A DNA stretch of 64,000 nucleotides from Mucilaginibacter xinganensis (GTDB lineage: Bacteria > Bacteroidota > Bacteroidia > Sphingobacteriales > Sphingobacteriaceae): assembly GCF_002257585.1 (NCBI RefSeq), contig NZ_CP022743.1:1550001-1614000 (forward strand). The letters are read 5' to 3'. The notes beneath the pieces are model-generated. The model saw nothing but the letters and a program-made list of their open reading frames with translations, was not told where the DNA came from and made no database searches. Positions 58,239 to 64,000 of this stretch are shown in pieces. Both the position numbers and the translations under genes were made by a program. Positions within the stretch are counted from its first letter, which is position 1, and the number at the start of each line of letters is the position of its first letter.

Positions 58239-59780
58239 GTGAAGAAATTTCTTACTCTACTTTTTACCTGCTTTACGCTTGCAGCGTTTAGTCAGCAGGA
58301 AACAGCGAGCCTTGCCATCAGCAACGATTCAAAGCTCACTATCAGCAAATACATTTACGGCCAGTTTGCCGAACATTTGGGCCATGGTATTTATGGCGGA
58401 TTTTGGGTTGATAAATCGCTGCCGGTAGAAAAGCAGGACAGGATTCGTTTGGATGTTGTAAATGCGCTAAAAAAAATAAAGATCCCCAGCCTGCGCTGGC
58501 CCGGCGGTTGTTTTGCCGATGAATACCATTGGCGCGACGGTATTGGTCCGCGTGAGCAAAGACCAAAAATGGTAAATACCAACTGGGGTGGTACAACAGA
58601 GGATAACAGCTTCGGTACCCATGAGTTTCTTGAACTTTGCACCCTGTTGGGCACTGAGCCTTATTTTGCTGCAAACGTTGGCAGCGGTACGGTTGAGGAA
58701 ATGTCAAAATGGATAGAATATGTAAACTCAAACAGTACCAGCACCATAGCCGAATTGCGCAAGCAAAACGGGCATCCTGATCCTTACAAAGTTACTTTTT
58801 GGGGTATCGGCAACGAGAGCTGGGGCTGCGGCGGTAATATGACGCCTGAATTTTATTCGGATGAGTTTAAACGTTATGCTTCATTTGCAAAGAATTATCC
58901 GGGCGCACCGCTAAAAAAGATAGCCAGCGGACCGAACTCTGACGATTATAACTGGACAGAAGTGATCATGAAGAACATCCCTGAATGGGATATGTGGGGA
59001 ATCTCATTACACTATTATACTGTACCTACCGGCGACTGGGGGCATAAAGGTTCGGCCACTAAGTTTACCGAGGCCGAGTATTTTGAAACCATGGTGAAAT
59101 GTTTAAAAATGGAAGAGCTGGTAACTAAACATGCTGCCATTATGGACAAGTATGACCCAAAGAAACATGTTGCTTTAGTGGTTGACGAATGGGGCGTATG
59201 GACAGATGTGGAACCAGGCACCAACCCGGGCTTTTTATACCAGCAAAACAGCATGCGCGATGCATTAATTGCCGCAACTAACCTTAATATTTTCAATAAC
59301 CATTGCGACCGCGTTAGGGGAGCTGCTTTGGCGCAAACTATAAACGTGCTGCAATCATTAATCCTTACCGACAAGGAAAAAATGCTGCTCACGCCAACTT
59401 ACCACATATTTGATATGTACAAAGTGCACCAGGATGCAAAATACTTACCGATGCAATTAACTGCCCCTGACTATGTATCGGGTGATAGAAAGATTCCGGC
59501 GGTAAATGTTTCAGCATCGCAGGATGCAGCAGGTAAGGTGCATATCTCACTGGTAAACCTTGATCCTACAAAAAATATCAGTATCAGCACCGGCCTTAAG
59601 GATATTAAATGGAAAACCGTAACAGGGCAAATCCTTACATCAAAAAACATTACTGACATCAACACTTTTGATCAGCCAAACAAAATAAGCTTACAAAGTT
59701 TTAAAGGTGCTAAAAAAGATGGTGATAATTTAGTGGTTGTGTTGCCGGCTAAATCTGTTGTTACCCTGGAGCTTTTTTAA
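58239..59780 (+). CDS. Alpha-N-arabinofuranosidase, GH51
   Basis: A 513-residue exported enzyme starting with GTG and a signal peptide (LLFTCFTLAAFSQ). Early GH51 motifs are YGQFAEHLGHGIYGGFWV and LRWPGGCFADEYHWRDGIGP. The acid/base is E193 in GIGNESW and the nucleophile is E317 in VDEWG; NNHCDRVRGAALAQTINVLQ follows. The TIM barrel and C-terminal beta-sandwich are complete. It removes terminal L-arabinofuranose from arabinan or arabinoxylan fragments in the periplasm. It is a single-gene unit with its own terminator. Confidence 0.95.
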   Translation: MKKFLTLLFTCFTLAAFSQQETASLAISNDSKLTISKYIYGQFAEHLGHGIYGGFWVDKSLPVEKQDRIRLDVVNALKKIKIPSLRWPGGCFADEYHWRDGIGPREQRPKMVNTNWGGTTEDNSFGTHEFLELCTLLGTEPYFAANVGSGTVEEMSKWIEYVNSNSTSTIAELRKQNGHPDPYKVTFWGIGNESWGCGGNMTPEFYSDEFKRYASFAKNYPGAPLKKIASGPNSDDYNWTEVIMKNIPEWDMWGISLHYYTVPTGDWGHKGSATKFTEAEYFETMVKCLKMEELVTKHAAIMDKYDPKKHVALVVDEWGVWTDVEPGTNPGFLYQQNSMRDALIAATNLNIFNNHCDRVRGAALAQTINVLQSLILTDKEKMLLTPTYHIFDMYKVHQDAKYLPMQLTAPDYVSGDRKIPAVNVSASQDAAGKVHISLVNLDPTKNISISTGLKDIKWKTVTGQILTSKNITDINTFDQPNKISLQSFKGAKKDGDNLVVVLPAKSVVTLELF

Positions 59781-59813
59781 TTCGGGAAGCCGGGTTGTTT
59801 TTGGATTTATATC

Positions 59814-59850
59814 ACCGCAGGTTGCTTTAGGAGCGGCCTGCGGTTTTTTT
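59814..59850 (+). terminator. Intrinsic terminator after the GH51 gene
   Basis: ACCGCAGG (59814-59821) pairs with CCTGCGGT (59837-59844), followed by seven Ts. Confidence 0.9.
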
Positions 59851-59902
59851 ATAGCAGTTGTTGAACTTGCCTTAGGGTAACACCTATGCTGAAAAGTTAT
59901 TT

Positions 59903-59911
59903 TAATTTTGC
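59903..59911 (+). promoter_or_regulatory. -7 box directly before the acetyltransferase-like gene
   Basis: TAATTTTGC is an exact match to the Bacteroidota -7 element TAnnTTTGY and ends three bases before the ATG. If used, transcription would begin at or very near the start codon. Confidence 0.5.
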
Positions 59912-59914
59912 CGC

Positions 59915-60541
59915 ATGAAACAGCGGCTTGATATAGAAACCTGGGAGCGAAAGGAACACTTTAACTTTTTTAAAACATTTGATGAGCCTTTTTATGGGGT
60001 TTGCGTAAATGTTGATTGTACTCTAGCTTACCGGCTGGCCAAACAAAATAAGTGTTCATTTTATCTTTACACTTTGCATAAGGCGTTAGCTGCCGCGCAA
60101 ATGATAACGCCATTTAAGTTGCGGATAGAGAATAATGAGGTTTTTATTTATGACCGTATTCATGCAGCTTCAACCATAGCACGCAGCAACGGTACCTTTG
60201 GATTTGGCTATATAGATTACTGCCCGGAGTTTAATGAATTTATAACCCGGGCAAACAAAGAAGTGGAGCGGGTTCAAAACTCAAATACGCTGGATAAAGC
60301 TACTTGCTGGGACCTGATCCGTTTCTCGTCCCTCCCATGGATAGATTTTACCTCCCTTTCACATGCGCGGATGTTTTCGTTCGAAGATAGTGCCCCAAGT
60401 ATTTCGTTTGGAAAAATGACAGAAAAGGATGGGAAGCGATCAATGCCAATGTCCGTTCATGTACACCATGCATTGGTTGATGGTTTAAATATCGGACAAT
60501 ACATTGATAGTTTTCAGGAATTGATGGATGAGGGTAAGTAA
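59915..60541 (+). CDS. Chloramphenicol acetyltransferase-like (CatA-type) protein
   Basis: A 208-residue acyltransferase of the CAT trimeric fold. It begins with DIETWERKEHFNFFKTFDEP, has CSFYLYTLHKALAAAQ and PWIDFTSLSHA, and carries the catalytic HHALVDG motif (VHHALVDGLNIGQYIDSFQE). The residues needed for acetyl transfer are therefore present. It may not confer resistance: chromosomal Bacteroidota members are commonly annotated as CatA-like without a proven drug substrate. It stands alone with a -7-like box immediately upstream. Confidence 0.88.
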   Translation: MKQRLDIETWERKEHFNFFKTFDEPFYGVCVNVDCTLAYRLAKQNKCSFYLYTLHKALAAAQMITPFKLRIENNEVFIYDRIHAASTIARSNGTFGFGYIDYCPEFNEFITRANKEVERVQNSNTLDKATCWDLIRFSSLPWIDFTSLSHARMFSFEDSAPSISFGKMTEKDGKRSMPMSVHVHHALVDGLNIGQYIDSFQELMDEGK

Positions 60542-60578
60542 TGAATGATGTTAAACACAAAGCGTTTGTATAACATTA

Positions 60579-60737
60579 TTACAGAATATGTTTTCTTCTT
60601 TCCCGCATATTGGTTTCAGCCTGTTTTACCTCGTCTTTTTCGCTGATCGGAGAATCAGTTTTTAGTTCCTGGCTTTTTACAGGCGTGTTCATTTTTGCAC
60701 CTTCTTTCAATTTGGGTTCGTTTGCTGCCTTCTTCAT
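60579..60737 (-). CDS. Candidate 52-residue charged protein
   Basis: A short minus-strand frame from an ATG at 60737 to a TAA at 60579, found in the gap between two plus-strand genes. The peptide is very hydrophilic and lysine/glutamate-rich (starts MKKAANEPKLKEGAK, ends NMRERRKHIL), without Cys or Trp and probably disordered. I know of no family. Its start is set by position only, since a ribosome-binding site is not evident. The rest of the gap (60738-61021) holds nothing I can assign. Confidence 0.45.
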   Translation of the reverse strand: MKKAANEPKLKEGAKMNTPVKSQELKTDSPISEKDEVKQAETNMRERRKHIL

Positions 60738-61021
60738 GGTACGTATGTTTTAAATGTTAGTGATAAGAGTGGGACTATTGTTTCAACCGTTTTAAACAAG
60801 AATTGTTTACCTATAAGATTTAATTCTCACGTCAAACTTCAAAAAGAAAAAATCCGGCTTTAAAAAATTATTGAAATTTCTGTAACATTCAGAAAATGGC
60901 GTCATCTTAATAGTGCTTAACTGCTAAGGTGTAAAAAATTAATGCGTTAAGTTTTCGTAAAAGCCCGCACCTCCAGGGCCATGTTTTTTTTAATCATCTA
61001 AAAATTTTTCAATCTAAAAAA

Positions 61022-62932
61022 ATGAACCAACAATTAATTGTTTCGCTATGGTGGGTAGTGCCCGTTGTAGTCATCCTTGTTATGTACAAATTTGTTTTGA
61101 GTGTTTTCTTCGGGATGGTAATTGTGCCCGATGACCGTATTGGCCTGGTTGTTAAAAAATATGCCCTTTCGGGCAGCAAGCGCCTGCCCGATGGTCGTAT
61201 TATAGCCATAAACGGCGAGGCCGGTATGCAGGCCAGGGCGCTGGCACCGGGCTTGTACTGGCGCATGTGGCCATGGCAATACACCATTACCATGGAGAAC
61301 TTTACCATAATTGAACAGGGCAAACTAGGCCTGGTTAAAGCCAAAGACGGTGCGCCAATGGATATGGGCCGCGTGTTGGGCCGCCCGGTAGATTGCGATA
61401 AGTTCCAGGACGCTGTGGCGTTTTTGGATAATAAGGGACAAAAAGGCCCGCAGGCCGCGTTTTTAACACCCGGCAGCTATCGTATCAATACCTTTTTGTT
61501 CGAGATAGTGATGGTGCCAATTACCCAGATCCATGAAAATAAAGTGGGTATTGTTACCACACTGGATGGCGAACCATTAGATAAGGGCGAGATTGCCGGT
61601 GTATCTGTATCCGGCCATAAAAACTTCCAGGACCCTATGGCATTTATCAATGCGGGCGGTATGAAAGGTTTGCAGGAAGACGTGATACTTGCAGGTACCT
61701 ATTACCTTAACCCGTGGTTTGTAGTGGTTGAACAGGTAGATATGATCTACATCCCGATTGGTTATGTGGGTGTGGTAAACTCCTTCGTGGGTCCTGAGGG
61801 CAAAGATACCAGTGGCGACGCATTTAAACATGGTAATATTGTTAAACGCAATGAAAAAGGTGTGTGGGATCAACCGCTTGACCCAGGTAAGCACCCGGTA
61901 AATATTTATACCCATGCTGTTGAAGTAGTACCAACCACTAACATCGTGCTAAACTGGGCCGATAGCCGTACCGAAGCGCATGAACTGGACAAGAACCTAT
62001 GTACTATCACGGTGCGTTCGTCTGATGGTTTTACGTTTAACCTTGATGTGTCGCAGATCATTCATATTCCAAGAAACGAGGCGCCAAAAGTTATTGCGCG
62101 TTTCGGTAACATGAAGAACCTGGTATCGCAGGTATTGGAGCCCACTATTGCCAACTACTTCCGTAACTCGGCACAAAAGAGCGACGTGATAGAGTTTTTG
62201 GCCAACAGGATCCAAAGGCAGGATGATGCAAAAATGCACATCAGTAAGGTGTTGAATGACTATAACGTTGTGGGCGTTGATACGCTGATAGGTGACATTG
62301 TACCTCCACCAGCGCTAATGAAAACACTAACTGACCGTAAGCTGGCTGAACAGGAAAAAGTAACCTACGAGATTCAGCGCCATGCGCAAATTGAGCGTAA
62401 GGAATTTGAAAGCGCCAAAGCCGGTGCAGATATGCAGCCCGAGGTTGTAAAATCAACCCGCCAGGTGGAAATCAACACCCAGATGGCCGCTTCAAAAGTT
62501 GCCGCTTCACGCGGTGAGGCTGAAGCCAAAACCATTAATGCCAAAGCCGATGCCGAGGTAAGGATCACCATAGCCAAAGCCGATGCTGAAGCCAAAACGG
62601 TTAACGCCAAGGCTGATGCCAATGCTACCGAAGTAAACGGTATTGCCGAAGCCGCCAAAATTAAGGCGATAGGTTTATCAGAAGCTGAAGTGACCAAACA
62701 AAAAACCGAGGCCATGGGTACTGAGCAATACGCAATTGTACGTGTAGCCGAAGCTTTAGCGAGCCATGGTATTAAATTAGTACCTGATATACTGGTGAGC
62801 GGTAAAGATGGTGGTGGCAATGGAATGATTGATGCTTTAATTGGATCTGAAATGCTTAAAAAACTCCAGGTTGCCAATGAAGAGAAAGTGAGCGGTGGAA
62901 AGCCGTCAATAAAAGCGGAAGATGATAAATAG
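61022..62932 (+). CDS. Flotillin-like SPFH/Band 7 membrane protein
   Basis: A 636-residue membrane-scaffold protein. An N-terminal hydrophobic segment (VVPVVVILVMYKFVLSVFFGM) anchors it. The SPFH region spans about 25-430, with two similar segments around VPITQIHENKVGIVTTLDGE and IPIGYVGVVNSFVGPEG, which look like internal duplication. The C-terminal helical stalk contains imperfect AEAKTxNAKADA repeats (about 495-545), and the protein ends in a Gly-rich segment and LIGSEMLKKL. It probably forms oligomeric membrane cages. No NfeD-like partner is adjacent, although flotillin-type genes often have one. Confidence 0.88.
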   Translation: MNQQLIVSLWWVVPVVVILVMYKFVLSVFFGMVIVPDDRIGLVVKKYALSGSKRLPDGRIIAINGEAGMQARALAPGLYWRMWPWQYTITMENFTIIEQGKLGLVKAKDGAPMDMGRVLGRPVDCDKFQDAVAFLDNKGQKGPQAAFLTPGSYRINTFLFEIVMVPITQIHENKVGIVTTLDGEPLDKGEIAGVSVSGHKNFQDPMAFINAGGMKGLQEDVILAGTYYLNPWFVVVEQVDMIYIPIGYVGVVNSFVGPEGKDTSGDAFKHGNIVKRNEKGVWDQPLDPGKHPVNIYTHAVEVVPTTNIVLNWADSRTEAHELDKNLCTITVRSSDGFTFNLDVSQIIHIPRNEAPKVIARFGNMKNLVSQVLEPTIANYFRNSAQKSDVIEFLANRIQRQDDAKMHISKVLNDYNVVGVDTLIGDIVPPPALMKTLTDRKLAEQEKVTYEIQRHAQIERKEFESAKAGADMQPEVVKSTRQVEINTQMAASKVAASRGEAEAKTINAKADAEVRITIAKADAEAKTVNAKADANATEVNGIAEAAKIKAIGLSEAEVTKQKTEAMGTEQYAIVRVAEALASHGIKLVPDILVSGKDGGGNGMIDALIGSEMLKKLQVANEEKVSGGKPSIKAEDDK

Positions 62933-62951
62933 TTTTTACTGAATAATCATC

Positions 62952-62983
62952 GCCCTCCGGAGTTTAATCCGGAGGGCTTTTTT
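62952..62983 (+). terminator. Intrinsic terminator after the SPFH gene
   Basis: GCCCTCCGGA (62952-62961) pairs perfectly with TCCGGAGGGC (62968-62977), followed by TTTTTT. Confidence 0.92.
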
Positions 62984-63115
62984 GTTTTATACAAGCCGCC
63001 AAAAACTCTGCAACTGCATCACTAAACGCTAATGAACAACTCATTAATCTCTAACCCTAAATGTTAAATATTGTTATTGCCATAAAAGGAAAAGCCGTTT
63101 AAACTATATTTACGC

Positions 63116-63847
63116 ATGATTAGAAATTTACTTGTCATTTGCTTTTGTTTTTTCGCGATCGTAACGGCGAGCGGCCAGTCTGTTTTTAGCGGAAGGGTGC
63201 TGGAACATAAAACCAGGATTCCCCTGGTATCTGTCCGGATTCAAAACCTAAGTAACGGGTTAAAGACAATTTCACTAAAGGATGGCCAGTTTGCCATAGC
63301 CGCCAAAACAGGCGACCTTATCGTTTTTAATACATTTTCATATCAGCCCGATACCGTGCTGATAACCGATATGCACGCCAGGGAAATATTTATGGAGCCT
63401 AAAAGTACTATGCTGAACCAGGTTACCATTACTGACACCAGCGGCCGCGCAAAGGCAAACGCCAATGCAGTACAGCATTACGATCCGGATTTTCACGGGC
63501 AAACGGTTGTTTACCAGCGCGATGCTAAAGGTTATTACAAAGGGGGCATAGCCATTCGACTGCACTATTGGACAAAGGACGATCATAAAAAGTGCAAAGC
63601 TGCTCAAAGTGCGAAAGAGCGGGAAATAAGCGAACAAATCAGCAGCGTGTTCACCGCGATGAATATCGGTAATTATGTGCCTTTGAAAGGGGAGGACCTG
63701 GATAACTTTTTGCTGTTATATACGCCCGACGTAAAAGAATATACCGATAAGCGCTTTGAATTGGTGCCCTACCTAAACGCATGTTACGTAAACTGGCAAA
63801 CTCTTACCCCTGAGCAGCGTAAAGCCGGCGATATATTCGGGAAGTAG
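63116..63847 (+). CDS. Exported protein with carboxypeptidase-regulatory-like domain
   Basis: A 243-residue protein with a signal peptide (LLVICFCFFAIVTASGQ) and one CarboxypepD_reg-like beta-sandwich (about 22-105: VFSGRVLEHKTRIPLVSVRI, then GDLIVFNTFSYQPDTV). The remaining 135 residues have no assigned domain and are partly helical. Such proteins are common in Bacteroidota and are thought to sit in the periplasm or outer membrane; no function is known. TATATTTAC at 63105-63113, two bases before the ATG, resembles a -7 box. Confidence 0.8.
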   Translation: MIRNLLVICFCFFAIVTASGQSVFSGRVLEHKTRIPLVSVRIQNLSNGLKTISLKDGQFAIAAKTGDLIVFNTFSYQPDTVLITDMHAREIFMEPKSTMLNQVTITDTSGRAKANANAVQHYDPDFHGQTVVYQRDAKGYYKGGIAIRLHYWTKDDHKKCKAAQSAKEREISEQISSVFTAMNIGNYVPLKGEDLDNFLLLYTPDVKEYTDKRFELVPYLNACYVNWQTLTPEQRKAGDIFGK

Positions 63848-63866
63848 TGATTACAGATTAGTTAAC

Positions 63867-63914
63867 CAGAGACCAGAGATTAGTTTTTGTCTTTTAACTA
63901 ATCTCTAACCTCTG
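63867..63914. repeat. Inverted repeat (CAGAGATTAGTT type)
   Basis: AGAGATTAGTT (63875-63885) is perfectly inverted at 63896-63906. The longer arms, CAGAGACCAGAGATTAGTT on the left and the complement of the right, match at 16 of 19 positions. It lies between two convergent genes and could act as a terminator for both. Confidence 0.6.
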
Positions 63915-63923
63915 TTACCTGGG

Positions 63924-64000
63924 CTACTTCTTTTTCTTCAAACTATCCGCTTTTGCCTTAGCACGGTCTTTAAAAAATCCTTTCAGCAAAAAGTTATGTT
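63924..64000 (-). CDS. 3' end of a minus-strand gene running out of the window
   Basis: The minus-strand frame ending at TAG (63924-63926) is open to the window edge and encodes at least 24 residues, ending GFFKDRAKAKADSLKKKK. A lysine-rich tail after a FLLKGFFK segment resembles the C-terminus of Bacteroidota MlaD/MCE proteins, but 24 residues cannot prove it. Confidence 0.55.
   Translation of the reverse strand, partial: HNFLLKGFFKDRAKAKADSLKKKK

Noticed and set aside
59915-60541. Calling the CAT-like protein an antibiotic-resistance gene.
   Set aside because: The catalytic motif is present, but chromosomal Bacteroidota homologues are not shown here to act on chloramphenicol and there is no mobile-element context.
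62374-62877. Minus-strand open frame of 167 codons opposite the SPFH stalk.
   Set aside because: It is a mirror of the repetitive Ala/Lys/Glu stalk, giving artificial Ala/Ser/Leu repeats.

Overview
The window is chromosomal DNA from a Bacteroidota bacterium, most likely a soil-type member of the Sphingobacteriaceae close to Mucilaginibacter or Pedobacter. The evidence is two SusC/SusD pairs, many lipoproteins, a DUF6377 regulator, GH65, GH78 and GH51 glycosidases, double-glycine peptide export genes of the Bacteroidota type, few Shine-Dalgarno sites, and several TAnnTTTG-like -7 boxes close to start codons. I ran no database search. All family names come from motifs and domain order read by eye.

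Region 1 (1-5313) holds the 3' part of a 4-alpha-glucanotransferase, a stand-alone receiver domain, a P-type cation ATPase and a tandem universal stress protein. Region 2 (5585-21160) is a polysaccharide-utilisation-like locus. It has a membrane-bound DUF6377 regulator, SusC and SusD followed by a strong terminator, then an SRPBCC/GyrI-like protein, an FG-GAP/ASPIC lipoprotein, a GH65 glycosidase of the hydrolase type, a lipoprotein with the full vanadium-haloperoxidase/PAP2 signature, and a DUF1080 protein. With malQ nearby, an alpha-glucoside substrate is the natural guess.

Region 3 (21305-30934) is the most interesting part. A GT2 glycosyltransferase, a C39-peptidase ABC exporter, a short HlyD adaptor and a VKOR-thioredoxin fusion with a degenerate C39-like N-terminus precede three tandem genes for double-glycine-leader peptides. 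Each peptide has eight conserved cysteines starting with a CCC triplet. Each gene has its own conserved 100-bp upstream block and its own terminator-like hairpin, and a decayed fourth copy seems to lie just upstream. Two more glycosyltransferase-like genes (DUF6625-like and DUF6734-like) follow as a divergent pair. The gene content matches that of glycocin clusters such as sublancin (C39 exporter, GT2, thiol oxidases), but the precursors look different. I propose a disulfide-rich, possibly glycosylated secreted peptide system.

Region 4 (31070-44294) has a PA2169-type four-helix protein, a phosphohexomutase, an IGHMBP2-like helicase, a second SusC/SusD pair with no enzymes attached, and a large patatin-like phospholipase interrupted by membrane segments. 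A perfect 12-bp hairpin upstream of the second susC has its U-tract on the minus strand, where no gene is annotated.

Region 5 (44440-64000) holds a DPP-IV-type S9 peptidase and a GH78 rhamnosidase on the minus strand, then dnaX, a sterol-desaturase-family hydroxylase, a GntP permease, a VOC/PhnB-like protein, a Bcr/CflA-type MFS exporter, and a minus-strand operon of sigma factor, 90-aa protein and ClpP paralogue. These are followed by a lipoprotein, a GH51 arabinofuranosidase, a CAT-like acetyltransferase, a candidate 52-aa protein, a flotillin-like SPFH protein, a carboxypeptidase-regulatory-domain protein and the 3' end of a minus-strand gene. Palindromic intergenic elements of the TATGGTCCATAG type punctuate the last 10 kb.
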